This document shows positions 34,158-47,202 of a stretch of 64,000 nt of DNA, piece after piece (positions within the stretch are counted from its first letter, which is position 1; each line of letters starts with the position of its first letter). The DNA lies in contig NC_081406.1 in assembly GCF_030272615.1 (NCBI RefSeq), positions 215,011,497 to 215,075,496 on the forward strand, given 5' to 3'. The position numbers and the translations under genes were made by a program. The DNA is from Cryptomeria japonica (Eukaryota > Streptophyta > Pinopsida > Cupressales > Cupressaceae). The notes under the pieces are model-generated. The model made no database searches and was not told the origin of the DNA. It was given only the letters and a program-made list of their open reading frames with translations.

Positions 34158-36800
34158 ATGGGGAAAATGGGAAGCAGTAGTTCAACAAGAAGCCAAGTGA
34201 AAAACAAAATGTACCTAATTGAATTGGTTAAAACACTAGGTTTCACTGATAAATACCATGATATTTATGACCCTTCTATCCATGGTGAAAGGCGTATCAT
34301 AGATATTAGATATGCATTGTCTAGTAAGGCGGCAGATGCAAACAAGGTGAAATTTACTGTTTTCAACCCAATATTAAAATAAAAAACAAATAAAATCGCA
34401 TCGTGGGATGTTGGATTGGGAAGCATGGTGTTACCTGAAGTATTCCCTTGCCTTGATTTTGTCATGGTCTACGCCGAAAATTATGATGAAGATAAAAAAC
34501 AATTGTCAATAAAAATACAAAAGAGGAAATTCTATCCATAAATGAGGGAGAATTTGCTTGTTTGTTGAACCTAGGATTTGAAGCCCAAAACTCAAATGTC
34601 CACATTGACCTTGAAAAGCTAGTAGGGAATTATAAGAGTCTCGATCCAAGTCGCAGAGATTTATTTATCAAAGCTCTAATAAAGAGTGGTACTAGTATTG
34701 TGTTGGATTAAAATCATAAGCCTCCTTATGATTCTAACATTTTTGTTCCATGGGCTGGGGATACTATTTCCTTGCTGTCGTTTTGCCTAGGATTGGAAAA
34801 TGATAGGGAAGTGGGTGCAAGCCTTCTTGAAATGATTTATAATATCCATTGTGTAGGTCAGCCAGTAAGATATAATTTTGTTGAGCACTTTGTTCAATCC
34901 ATGCAAAAACAATTACTAATGATCAAAAAAGGTTCCTGTAAGACATTTAGGTTCTCATCCTACTTGTGCCATCTCCTTCTATCCAAGTATCATGCAATAT
35001 TAGAGACCAACAAGCTTTAAATTATGAGCTATAAGATTGATGAGAAGACTGGGAAGAGAACAGAGTGTCCAATATATGATTGGACACCAAAGATAAGGAT
35101 GCATGATAATAGAAAGAACTATAACCATTTTGTAGACTTCTTTTTGGCACCAATGTATAATGAAATTACAAGCACTCCAATGCCTAGGTTGTCTGTGTCT
35201 TGTAGAGATTGCATTCAACTCGGAAGTCAAATAGAATTGGCTGACTGGTTCTTCATGGAAGAATTCACTATGTTAAGGTTTTATGGATTGGCAGTAAAAC
35301 CATATAGACTTCAAATACATGTGACAGAGAGGGTATTTGTATTAGAGTATGTACAACAATTGGACAGCATAGATAGGTACTTCCATGGTTAGGAAAAGAA
35401 GAGCATATTTATTTCCTTGCCTTTCTCATGTAGAGGGTTCACATTTGAGATAAAATCAGTCAATGTGGCACATGATTTTTTGAGAGTTTTTAACTTTGGT
35501 GATGAGGATCTCTGGCAGTATGATCCAATCGGTGTAGTTCAAGTAAGGCTTAAGAAAAATGGGAACTCTTCAGTGTTATGTCAACATGAAAGTAAACCAT
35601 TGCTAGAAAAGATTAGAAACATGGACTCCTGGGATGAGGTTAAAAAAGAGATGGAGAAAATTGCAGCTGACAAAAACATTTCAATAGAAGAAATTTCATC
35701 ACAAATTATGGCATTGCAAATGCACACAAAGAGGACAACAGAGGAAAGCCAGGCCATCCAAAATAGGAGGTCCTACAATTTCTACCTAAAATCTACTAAT
35801 CCATCTAATAAATCTATTCCCAAATCAATTCTGCATGAATGTAAAGAGAATTATTTCACTCAAACCAAAATAAATGATTTTTGGACTATGAGGAGGAATC
35901 TCGGTGAACCAAAGACAAGTGCAGAATTTGAGAGCATCGACGAGGATGCAGAGTTTAGCAAATTGTGGGATATGGAGCATGTCGGGACTGAAGGTGATGA
36001 TGATGAGCCCGAGGTTGCCATTGAGCCCCCTCCAACAACTACTATAGTCCTGAAAATATTAGGTGGAGTCAGTGAGTCCATGAAAGAAAAATATAGCAAA
36101 GGCACAAACCTTGTGGAAAAAATGGGTTTTGAAGGTGGTGGTCTAGGTGCCAGAGGAGATGGCATTTGGTATCTACTTTAGGTACAACTTCCATCATAGT
36201 CAAAATCAAAAGGTCATCTTAAACCATTCATTCAACTTGATTCTTCAGATTCATCACAGATAGGTACTACTCATTACCCTCAGGGTCCACCTACATTTGT
36301 TTCAGGTTCAAATCCATAACCACCACCACATCATGGTATTCCCATTGGTGGTGAATCAAGTGCCACTACCACTGGTGGGGAATCTGGGGATGAAATTCCT
36401 ATTATTGTTCAGTCAAGTGCTACTGTGATTGGTGGGGTTGGCATGGGTGCTACTACTGATACTAGTTGTCTTGGTGTTGGACAAGGGCAACAATAAAATA
36501 TCTCTCGCAAGAGGCCACTAGAGGTAGATACTCAATCTCATACTATTGAGAATCCTATATCAAGTGCCACTGACACTACAAATCAATCATTTGCAGCTTT
36601 AGATCACACACCTCAAAACACTATGAAAACTACACATGAAAGTGTCAGTAGGAGTGGGACAGCATCAGGAACTATTGTTGGTAATCCTGGTCAAGCATTA
36701 GTTAAAATCATAGGAATAAGTGGAACTAGAGCCTATGGTATTCCTATGTCACCTTTCAAACATTCAATTACTCTGATACCAATTGATAAGTCAACATAGA
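34158..36800 (+). pseudogene. Unrecognised protein of about 880 residues with a G-patch-like segment
   Basis: ATG 34158 opens a frame (MGKMGSSSSTRSQVKNKMYL). A one-base slip in the A-rich stretch 34500-34520 moves it to the second frame, which then runs to about 36800. Stops sit near 34711, 35018, 35390, 36179, 36209, 36320 and 36494, nearly all TAA or TAG. Visible segments are an N-terminal region (LIELVKTLGFTDKYHDIY), a middle with CKTFRFSSYLCHLLLSKY, an Asp-rich stretch (GDDDEPEVA), a G-patch-like segment at 36105-36167 (LVEKMGFEGGGLGARGDGI), and a Gly/Ser/Thr/Pro tail. G-patch modules usually bind RNA or activate helicases. I know no family with this order, and it may be transposon-borne. 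Confidence 0.55.
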
Positions 36801-36827
36801 GGACCTAGAGGACACTCTGATATGAAT
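36771..36827. repeat. Duplicated primer-site-like sequence beside an LTR
   Basis: CTCTGATACCAATTGATAAG at 36771 and a variant CTCTGATATGAATTGATAAG at 36814 lie 43 bases apart. The first includes the complement of an initiator-Met primer site. This suggests a copia 5' end with a short tandem duplication. Confidence 0.6.
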
Positions 36828-38341
36828 TGATAAGTCAATGATGAACAGTGAGTACCAAACCAGTACTGAGAAGGGGAGGTGAATTAGTACAGGCACAAAA
36901 ACTTTTCTTGAACCGGTTTGACTACAGACGATAAACTTGACTGACAATTACTAACACCGGTTTGAACCAGATTACTGTCGTTTAAACACAATGTAACTAT
37001 GAAAGACATAAACTAGAAACACTTATCTTTCCACACAACTTACACCTTTATTTCCATTTTATCCTTGTGCATAAACAAGTAATCTACCATCAAAAATATA
37101 TAAAAAATTGCTAGATCAACATGATACACCACTAAATAGGAAATAACAAAACATCACATGAAAGAGGCATCACACATGACACATATTTTTCCCATGGAAA
37201 CCCAACTGGGAAAAACCACGGTTGGGATGAATACCCACATGCTGTTCTTGAACTCTTTAGAAGTCCGTTCTGTTAGGAGCCTAGTCTAGTTAATGACTAT
37301 TACAATAGGTTCTATTAGGAACCGATCCTGTTAGGGATCACCCAGTTAAGGGATGGCTAGAATACCTAGTAAAGGGTTAAACCCTATTAGAGGTTACCTT
37401 ATTAGAGGATTTTCTGAACTTAATGGCTTTGAGTCACCCTATTAAAGGATTTACAACAAGCTGGTTAAAGCTACCTTGTTAAGGGATTTTCCAACTATTG
37501 AAGTGGTTAAAGATCAACATGTATTACAATGATCTGGTGATAGCACACAATGTCAATGTAGATCTAGTTTAGTTCCTTCCTTCTGCACACTCACTTTGCA
37601 AGTAACAATTCTCTTATTTGGTTTGGCAAGAATCACATATCTCTGCACTTAGATACACACATAACATTTGCCAACAACCTCAACATGAAACACAACATCG
37701 ACCTTATAGGAAAAATAGATAGGTCAGTAGCATAAACCCTAAACCCTAAACATTTAGGTTGAGCAATTCAGTCAGTTCAATCCTGACCATTGAACACTTT
37801 GCATTTGAATACAACAGTCTTGAACAGATCTCAAGATAATCTCCATCATTCATGGTTCACCGCTTCATGGAGGCGATAACCCATCACGCATTCTCCACCA
37901 ATTGCAGAGACTTCACACATTCTTGAGGTAGATAGGATCAATCCCCTTCATGCAAGAGCCTTCATGCGCATGAGGTCAATGTGGCAACATGATCTGATCA
38001 CTATCACAATGCTAACTCATCATACAAGTCATCGGTTGAGTCACGTAGGCTCAAGACACTCCAACCAGAAACCCTAAGGCTAAGACTACCAACCGGTAGT
38101 CATACTATATTAAACCTTAATAGAAAACATTCCATATGCCGGTTCACATTACATCATACCAGTTCACCTGAACAAGCATACCACTTCTCCTTTTGCATGT
38201 ATACCAATTCACAACATTATACCAGTTCACTTTGCCAGTTGCTTAACTGGTAGTTGCTTAATCGGTTCACTCTTCAACATATTGTCGATTCACTCTTCAA
38301 CATATTGACATTAATGACAACATAATATCAACATGTCAACA
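36828..38341 (-). mobile_element. Single copia-type LTR of a fourth family
   Basis: The sequence starts TGATAAGTCAATG beside a primer-site-like word and ends AACATGTCAACA, so on the minus strand it runs TGTTGACATG to TTATCA. The interior has CATGGAAACCCAACTGGGAA (37195), the module seen in the other copia LTRs here, and many AACCGGT words. No partner LTR or target duplication was found, so it is a solo or truncated LTR. The right boundary adjoins a copia protease relic. Confidence 0.65.
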
Positions 38342-38349
38342 TACTCTGC

Positions 38350-39607
38350 ACACATGCCAAGAATAATAGCTTGTTTTTCCAAGAGGAATGATAATAATAT
38401 AAATTCCTTTGATAACATACTCCTCATCATAGCTATCTAGGTAAGATCACTAGTAGGTTGAGTTGTTAGAGTATCAAACAACTCTTTGTTTCTAGTCACA
38501 TGCTTGTTGGCACCAAATTCAATTAGTCAAACATTCGTTGATGATTGAGAGTTTTAGGAGAATAAAAATAAGTTCTAATTGACACCACAATATGCAAAAT
38601 TAGGTGTATCATCATCAGATGTCTCATCTTGTAGTGTGACAACATGTCCTCTTTTATATCAATGATGACGATGTCCTCTTGATTGTCAAGAATGACTTTG
38701 ACCAGTTGGACCTTCCTTACTAGAATTGCCTTATGTAAGACCATTTTAGCAACAATGATTAGTATCGTGTGTTAGTACAAAACAATGTTACACCAATAAT
38801 TCCCTTTGGGAGGTTGTTGTGGTTGTGGAGGCTACTTCTGAGAAGGAGGATTCTTCAGGGAGTATCCCTTTCAAGACTTCTTTCCTCACTATTGTTGAGA
38901 GACTAAAGCTTTATCTTCAAAATTGTTTTGTAAAAATGAATAGCTTCTTCTTGTTGAAGTAAATTCATGAATTATTCAAAAGATACAACCTTTTTGGTGA
39001 TATTCAAATTCATGACAAACATCCAAAATTGCAAAGGAAAATATCGCAAGGTGATTGGGAAAAGCAATTTGTCTTCTACTTTCTCACCAAGGGCAATAAT
39101 CTATACTCGAAGGGCCAACACGTGAGACAAGAAGCTCTCAACTTTCTCACCATCTTAATTAGTAAGTGTGCAAAGCTTAGATTGAAGATGGAGAATCTTA
39201 GTCTAGTTCTTTTCCTCATAGATGGTAGAAAGTGCATCCCAGACTGCGTTTGATGTTGTTGTATCCTGAACATATGATTGAACTTCATAAGTGATGTTGA
39301 TTGTGATTAGCATCAAGGATTTGGTATCATCATTGTCAAAATTATTTTTCTCATCAACATCATTGGGATATGTGATGTCTCTATTAACAATCTTCCATAA
39401 TTCTTCAAAATAAAGAATTGTGTGCATTTTAGTCTTCCATGTGGCATAATTGGATCCTTTAAGCAGATGTGCATCTAAAAAAGGAATCTTTGGAGAAGAC
39501 GTGATAAACACCAAAATAAAATGTATTTCACACAAAAAAAGGAATTTTATTAATATTGTAATGATATACACACTTTTATTGAGAAAAATATAGTCTTCTA
39601 TGGACAA
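38350..39607 (-). pseudogene. Copia gag-protease relic
   Basis: On the minus strand LLKGSNYATWKTKMHTIL, YVQDTTTSNAVWDALS and further residues match UBN2-type gag. About 700 bases later FGANKHVTRNKELF (about 38470) matches the copia protease surroundings, with the catalytic DSG replaced by EFG. The part between (38523-39076) is scrambled by stops. The relic ends at the LTR at 38341. Confidence 0.7.
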
Positions 39608-40195
39608 TAAGAATCATTAAGGTGAGTGTGATAAGCTCATGTTGTGAGATGAGGATGCTTATATGGGCGTTCTACCTCATCTTCATCATAAACATCATAA
39701 CCCTCTTCATATTTTTTGTGCTTGAGAACGTACATAAAAATGAAATATTCTAGTAGTCCATGTCATATAAGCTCACCCAATTACAAATTGTTAGTATTTT
39801 GAAGAACATCTAAAAAAGAAAAATAAAAAACCATTATTATCTTGAACTGCATTCTGAGCACGAGGATTACTAACAATGACATTGGCATTATCAGGGAAAT
39901 TCATCATTCAAAAGAAAATTGACTTTTATCACCTTATCTCTTCATAATATATCTGCACAATAAGTCTTGCAAATTAAGGAATATTTCTCATGTGATCTTC
40001 ACCATGGATGATCTCCACCATGGTTAATCTTCATTGTGGTTCTCCTTTGCAATATAATTGATCTTTCTCATGTGGTTGTAAGCCTCTTAGCACATGGGTG
40101 TGCAATGTTCATGCACTCCTCTCTATGCATAGGCTATAATCCTTTCTATGAATAGGTATTCATTTCTCATAGCATGGCTTCTTCTCCTTCATGCT
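39608..40195. other. Unassigned sequence before the nested copia cluster
   Basis: No frame or repeat supported. Bases 40196-40200 (CCCAT) are the left target duplication of the next element. Confidence 0.5.
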
Positions 40196-40200
40196 CCCAT

Positions 40201-41332
40201 TGTTGGCATTTTGGCATTAAGTTCTCATTGATGTCAATCGGTTTGGAAAGGTCACCGGTAAGAAAGAAGGAGTGAACGACATGATGGCAATTCACATGAG
40301 AGTGAGCAAAAAGAATGAAGGCTTGCTGGTAAGGCATAAACGAGGATGAAGGTTTTGTGTGTGTTAACATGTTGAGCAACAACCGGTAGAGAAATAAACC
40401 GGTCTAGAGATTGGCTGGCTATTCATGATGAAGAGCCAGAATTTTAAAGATATCACAAACCACCGGAGGTGAAGATGTGGTACGGGTATAGTGTGCACTA
40501 CTGGATTAGTAGAAGAAGAAGATCTCACCGATAAAGGTGTGTACCGGTATGAGTTTGTTGAATGTTCAAGTATGAATTGACTATGTGTCAATGAGCTGAG
40601 TGATTGACCATGATGATGCCATGTGGAGCCGAGGTGGCAAATATGCAGAGGTCGGTAAAGCCACCATCGACATGGTTGGTGAAACAACTAGTTGACATAA
40701 ATGAAACAAGCACAAATCATGGGATTGTAACTAATTGATGCGGTTCGAGGAAGAAAGAATGACAGAGGAAGATCAAGGAGTAGTTGGTGCCTGGATCAAT
40801 TCAAAGGAAATCCATTTGCAAGAAGACCTCGAAAAGGAAACAACTGAAGTGTTTTATGAGTCGACAGATTTCAAGGCAAGAAATCTTGTACGTGATTGCT
40901 ATCTTTAGAAAGTGTACGTTAGATAATAGAAACTGTGTACAGATGCATCCCTGGAGTATAGGTGATCGATCCAAGATAGGCTAGATTAGATCTCATGAAA
41001 ATTGTGTCGGGTAAAGGAAACCCTATCTGCTTAGTGTTTGAATGCATTCTTGGCAAGAAGTCATGATGATAAATATATGAGCTCGAGACAGAGCAAGATG
41101 ATGTTGCAGAGAAGAAAAAGAGAAAAGAGAGATTAAGTGCAAAGAATAATTGTTAGCCTTAGAAATTATTCTAAGAAAGATGGAGAGTAAGTGAGCAAGC
41201 AAACCGGTTAGAGGATTTAACTAACAGTGATTGAGTACCGGTATAACTGCAGTTTCATAGTTAAGAAAAATCGGTAAGGTGTGGTAGAGAAGACAACATC
41301 CAAGTGTGACATAGTGTGTTGTGAGACTGAGA

Positions 41333-41373
<41 letters not shown>

Positions 41374-41866
41374 CTAACAAAGGCCAAGAATCAAAGAGAG
41401 TAATCTCACACTCGGTAGTGTGAGATTCAGTGGATAAGAAAAGACTGTCAACTGGTAGTAGGATATTTAATCAAGAGTTGTAGAATTAATTTGCAACAAG
41501 AAGCCTTAACTGTATCTAAACTGTATTTCAATATACATCGCCAAGTTGGAGCTTTGTGCAGGGGTTGGTGCTCCTTGGGTTGGTGCCCTAAATCTTTGTA
41601 ATTCAGTGTTTTACCTGTGAGGCTTGATTGGAGTAGTAGTCTCCAACAACTTTTCTCGCCAAGGTTTTTCCCACATTGGGTTTTCCTTGTACATATGGTG
41701 TTGTGAGTTGCATTTGTGTGATTGATCTATTTGGCTTTCCTTCTTGCTTTACTTGTTTGATTGTTTAGTGCTTAAGTGGTGAACTAGTATTCTAAAGTTG
41801 CTTTGAAAGTCAAAATTTTAGGAACCACTGATTCACCCCCCTCTTAGTGGTACTTTGTGTTCAACA
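40201..41866 (+). repeat. 5' LTR of the plus-strand copia element
   Basis: TGTTGGCATTTTGG to GTTCAACA. It contains a GA microsatellite (41329-41373) and the module GGTTTTTCCCACATTGGG near 41666. Confidence 0.95.
41329..41373 (+). repeat. (GA)n microsatellite inside the 5' LTR
   Basis: About 22 GA units with one GATA interruption; the corresponding place in the 3' LTR (about 54640) has only about five units. Confidence 0.95.
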
Positions 41867-41868
41867 AT

Positions 41869-41880
41869 TGGTATCAGAGC
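41869..41880 (+). other. Primer-binding site (initiator-Met tRNA)
   Basis: TGGTATCAGAGC two bases after the LTR end. Confidence 0.96.
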
Positions 41881-41932
41881 ATAGGTTCCCAATTATCATT
41901 AAACCTTGGGTAGATTTTGGAGTTTGAACATA

Positions 41933-43829
41933 ATGGCAAGAAATGAGTCTGCTTCCTCAAAAGCCCCCATGTTTGATGGTTCTAATTATGCCTTCTGAAG
42001 TAGAAGAGTGGAGACCTACATTTCCACCCTGGGTTTTGATATGTGGATGTCTGTCAAGAATGGCTATGCTATTCCTAGTGTTCCTCCCATTGATCTGGAT
42101 GCCAAAAAGGAATATGAGAACAATGCAAAGGTCAAACATGATATTTTGAGTAGGCTGCCTAATAATGAGTTTGTCAAAGTCATGCATCATGTTTCAACAA
42201 AGGGTATAGGATAAATTGTAGAGGTTGTTTGAAGGAGATGCAAAATTCAAAAAGGCCAAGTTGCAAGAACTAAGGGGCCAACTTGAAAGCATCAAGATGA
42301 AATATGATGAAAAGGTTGCAGACTATCTTCATAGATTTGATGAAATTGTGAACACCATCAGAGAACTTGGTGAAGAGATTGCAGATGAGACTCTTGTCAA
42401 GAAGGTACTTAGATCTCTCACACCCAAGTATGATACTAAGGTGTTTTCCATAGAAGAAGCCAAGGACCTGGAGACCTTTACAATGGATGAGTTATTTGGC
42501 TCACTAACAACCTATAAGATGAGAACAACCAATGACACTTCCTTAAGGGAAGAAGCAACATTCAACATCACCAAAAAGGGGAAAGAAGCAGCTACTCAAA
42601 GAATCCAGTGAAGATTCTGATGCAGAAGTAGCAAACTTTTTCAGGAAGCTCAAAAGAGGATTTGGTTGGTATAAAGGAAAACTACCACTTAAATATTTCA
42701 ACTGTGGGAAGGTTGGACACTTTGCAACTAACTGTCCTCACAAAGAAACTAGTTAAGATGAGTCAAGAGAGTTCAGAAAATCTATTAGCAAAGATAGAGA
42801 AAGAAATGACTACCGGAAATGAAGGATAGGCTACCAAAATCATAACAGTCTATATACTATTGAAGATGATACAACATATGAAGAAAATGAATCAGAAGAT
42901 GATTACCATGAGAATGATAGAAAAGTCAACATCTTCATGGAACTTGGTGAGCTAGTTCATGAAGATGAGGAAGACGAGGCTATTGAGGTTGAAGTGGACT
43001 TGGAAGGTGAACTTATCAGTGCTCTTGAGGAATTGAGAAAAACAAGAAGATAACTCAAAAAGGTCAAGCTTGTTGCAGTAGATGAACAAGATCTCTTGAA
43101 GCAATCCCTGGATGAGTCCAGTCAAGTTATATCTAACTTGAAATTGTAGTTGGAAGAAACTAAGAGGATATGTGAAGCTGCATCCTCTAATCTAACAAAG
43201 AAGGAAAAGGAGCATTAAGAGTTTGAAGAAAAGATAGTGAAGCTTAGAAAGGAGCTTGAAGAAAGTAAAGAAGAAATAAATATAAGGAGAAAATATGAAG
43301 GCAACACCGAGGCCTTAGACAAGATGTTGAACAAATAGAAACAAACCAAAGACACTGGTGGTTTAGGCTTTGAAGTAGATCAAAGTTCAACCCACAAAGA
43401 TAAATATGGAAATGAAATTAATTTCACCTCTTCTTTTGAAGGTGAAGAAAAGAGGACATTCACTGTAGATAAGGATACCAGCAAAAAGACATATGCAGAT
43501 ACTGTTCAAAATCACCACTCAAATTAGTATACAACAATGAACCAGAGGCCACACTTCTTGTATCAATATGCAGATCTAAGGAGAAATGCAAGGGTTGATC
43601 ATGAAGGTTTCACAAGATTCAACAACACGAAGGGAAGACCCCTGATGAGGCAGTCTCATTCAAGACCAAACCAACGTAACTGATATGTTTCAAACTTTCA
43701 TGGTTACTGTTACCGGTGTAACAAATTTAGGCATAAACTAGCTGACTATAGATTAATCAATAAGCCCTCTATGAGTTATGAAAGTAGAAATCCATTTAAT
43801 GCACTCTATGGTATGAATGTTGTCTTCTA
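41933..43829 (+). pseudogene. Copia gag, 5' part, with coiled coil and knuckles
   Basis: ATG 41933 (MARNESASSKAPMFDGSNYAF) then a TGA where gag usually has Trp. The gag core follows in two frames (KKEYENNAKVKHDIL; QLESIKMKYDEKVADYLHRF). A knuckle CGKVGHFATNC lies near 42700. The C-terminal part has an acidic segment (43000) and a heptad-like Leu/Lys/Glu coiled coil (about 43040-43320). A second knuckle (CYRCNKFRHKLADY) has lost its last Cys. At least ten stops. The gag is cut by the insertion at 43830. Confidence 0.85.
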
Positions 43830-44193
43830 TGTGAGAGTTGAGAAATACAACACCACAGGAGCCCAAATGATCTTTGTAAGCTGAATAAACCTATTACAAG
43901 GAGAAGCAAGGAAGCAACAGAGAAAAACCAAAATACATAGAAAATGCTCAAAAAGATGAGAGCTCAATATTCACAAATCTGTGTAATAGAAGAATGATAC
44001 AATGAAAAGAATTAACCTCTAATAGGTCAAGAAACCCTAAAAGGGAAAACCTTAGGCTTGCACATAATAATTAATAAAAGAATTAATTATTATGCACCTA
44101 ATGCTAGCTTAAGTGTAAAACAGATAAAGGGGAACTTAATTAATTAAACAAATGTTGTTTAATTAATCAAGTAAAGACCAGATTACTCAAACA
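43830..44193 (-). repeat. 3' LTR of the nested copia element
   Basis: TGTGAGAGTTGAGAAATAC to ACTCAAACA. Contains a TTAATTAATTATTATGCA palindrome-like stretch and the module CCCTAAAAGGGAAAACC. Confidence 0.93.
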
Positions 44194-44456
44194 CCCCCCC
44201 TTAAGCTAGACTTAGGGAGAAGCTAAAACCTAGAACAACTACTGAAAGCAAGAAAGATGGGTCCCGGCAACAAGGCCTAATCAAGTACCCAAATACAATG
44301 AAATCTCTATGAAATAGAGAAAAGGGATAAAACCAAGTGGGAAAAAACTCCTCTCCAAAAAGAGATAAAAGAACATGCTGAAAGAAACAAGAAGGAAGGA
44401 AGGCCTCATAAAGACTCCCCAAGGACAACTTCCTTCCCCCCAAGCACAGAGCACAA

Positions 44457-45928
44457 CTAAAGATAATGCGGTGATGCAAAAGGTTTCGTGAAGATGTCTG
44501 CAATTAGCTTGGCAGTGGGAATGTACTCCAAAATGAGAGAACCATCCTGAATCAACTAGCGGATGAAATGTATGTGAAGATCAATGTGCTTCATCTGCTG
44601 ATGCTCTACCAGGTTGCAAGAAATGTGAATATCACTCTAATTGTCACACCAAAGAATAGTGGGACTATCAGGAGGAAAACCAAACTCAGTCATCAACTGT
44701 CAAAGCCATAAGATCTCTTGACTGGCAAGGACAACAACTCAGTACTCAGCCTCTATAGATGATAATGCATGAGCAGTCTGCTTCTTGCAAGACCATGTGA
44801 TATAAAAAGAGCCAAGACAAAAACAAAGCCAGAAGTAGATTTCCGATCATTGACATCACTAGCCCAATCTGAGTCAGTGTAGCCAATAATCTGAAGTTCC
44901 CTTGATGTGTAGTGAATGCCATGGGAAATAAAGCCTTGAATGTACCACAAAATATGTTTGGTAGCCTGTCAATGACTCTCATAAGGATCATGGGAGAATT
45001 GAGAGACAAGGCCAACCGCAAAGGAATGATTAGGATGAGTGTGTGTCGGGTACAACAAACTACCAACCAACTGCCTGTAAAGTGTAGAATCTACTGAAGG
45101 AGTGGAGCAAGTGGTAATCAAAACAACCCCTGACTAAAAAGGAGTGGGAGCATGCTTGCAATCAAGCATGCCAAAGTGTTGAAGAATGTCAAGAGCATAC
45201 TTCTTCTAGTAAATGAAGATCCCATTAGAAGACTGAATCACTTGAACACCAAGAGAATAGTGCAGAAGACCAAGATCTATCATCTCAAACTGGTCCATCA
45301 AAGCTCGCTGAACATGCTAAATCATAGAGGATGAGCTACCTGTGATGAGGAGATCATCAATATATAGCACAAGAATCAGGATCTCACCCTCAAGAAGCTG
45401 AATGTACATTGTGTGATCAAAATGATAGCATGTGAAACCAATGGAGATGAAGGAGTCCATCTTTTGATACCAAGCCCTAGGGTCCTCTTTGAGACCATAC
45501 AATGAACGATGAAGCTTGCAAACCAAAGAACTATCCTATGCAAGTCCCTGAGGCTACTCCATATATATTTCCTCCTCTAGGTATCCATGGAAAAAGGCAC
45601 TCTTCACATCCATCTGAAAAATGGGCCATCCCCTAGAAGCTATAAGGGATAGTACAAAGCGAATAGAGTTCATCTTAGCGACAGGGTTAAATGTCTCAGA
45701 GTAATCAATACCCTCAACCTGCGAGAAACCCTTTGCAACAAGACATGCTTTTTACTTATCAATCAAACCATCAGCAACATACTTAGTGTGATACAACTAG
45801 TGGCACTGAAGCATCTTTCTGCCCTTAGGAAGAGGACAGAGATCCCAAGTATTATTCCTCATCAAAGAAGAATACTCCTCCTCCATAGCACAATCGCATG
45901 CAGGGTGTCATGTTGCCTCTGAAAAATT
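44457..45928 (-). pseudogene. Nested copia reverse transcriptase and RNase H
   Basis: The region includes [57 protein letters not shown] and the catalytic YIDD at 45353-45364. RNase H is marked by YTDSDWASDVNDRKSTSGF and a tail IADIFTKPFASPH ending at TAG 44457-44459. Frames overlap on the minus strand, with frameshifts. Confidence 0.85.
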
Positions 45929-47202
45929 CTAAGGATCATCTGAAATGGCATGACTCAAAAGACTAGAACCCACACTATAAGAATGGGTGCAACGAGTATC
46001 TGAAGGATCACCAGCCATAGAGCCTACTGTCTCAACACTAAAGCGAGCCCACTTGGACATTTGAGGTGGAGCAAGTGGAGGTGGGGATGGGGGATCATCA
46101 ACATCATCATCATAATCATCCTCAAAATAATCTTGAAGAGATGCAGTGGAAGGAGTAGGAAGAGGGGTAGACACTGGAGATAGGGTATCCACTATGGGAA
46201 GGCGCTCATCAAACTGAACATCCCGTCGAAATAGGACCTCTCTGGAATCAAGATCAAACAACCTGTATGCCTTAACATCCTCACAATAGCCAACAAAAAT
46301 GAGGGGTCAGCTCTTCTGCTCCATTGCTTTCCTCTGAGCATCAGGAATAGATGCCCATGCCTCACTACCAAATACTCAGAAAATAGAAACATCAAGCTTG
46401 TCATGAGACCAAGCCTCCTCAGGAATTATATGTCAAATCGCCTTGTGAGACATCTGATGCTGAATGTAGTTGGTACAATTGACTGCCTCAGCCAAAAAAA
46501 CTGAATCCATGGACCTGGACTAAATCATACAATTCACCATCTCCCATGAAGTTCTATTCTTTCACTCAACAACACCATTCTACTGAGGGGTGTAGGGAAT
46601 AGTAAATTGATGCTGTAAACCATGCTCAGTGCAAAAATATCTAAAAGGATGATTCACATACTCCCCCCTATTATCTATATATATCCACCAAATAGAATAA
46701 CTAGACTACTTCTCTAAAAATGTCTTGAAGATTCAAAATGAATCAAAGACACTAGACTTGTACTTAAGAAAGTACACCCATGTGCATCTGGAGAAGTCAT
46801 CAATAAAAGTGAGTACACACTTGGCCACAAAAAAAGGAGTAGGGAATGACATGAGGTCACTGTTAATCAACTCCAAAGGTGCCAAAGCACAAGGGGCTCT
46901 TCCATTTGAAAGGGATCCTGGTGATACTTTCCAAGCACACAACCATGACAAACACCATCAGTGCAGCAAATCTGTGGAAGCCCAAGAACAAGTGCATGTG
47001 TACTCATCTGCTGAAGATATCTATAATTGACATGGCCCAAGCGCTCATGCAAAATCTTACTCACTAATTCTGTATGTGCTATAAGAGAAGAACCTACACC
47101 CACATATGGCTCAAAACCATCAAATCTGTAAAAATGAGATTCATTATCAACACTCCCAGTAGCCACAACCAAATCAGAGTCATGGAGGTCCTGAATAACC
47201 AC
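45929..47202 (-). pseudogene. Nested copia integrase
   Basis: Minus-strand MVIQDLHDSDLVVATGS leads to the finger HERLGHVNYRYL and CHGCVLGKYH. Later VLTFIDDFSRCTWVYFLK has the surroundings of the first catalytic region, and YFDGMFSLMSAFP and VLFRRDVQFDE mark the integrase end. It is divided by stops and frameshifts. Confidence 0.82.
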
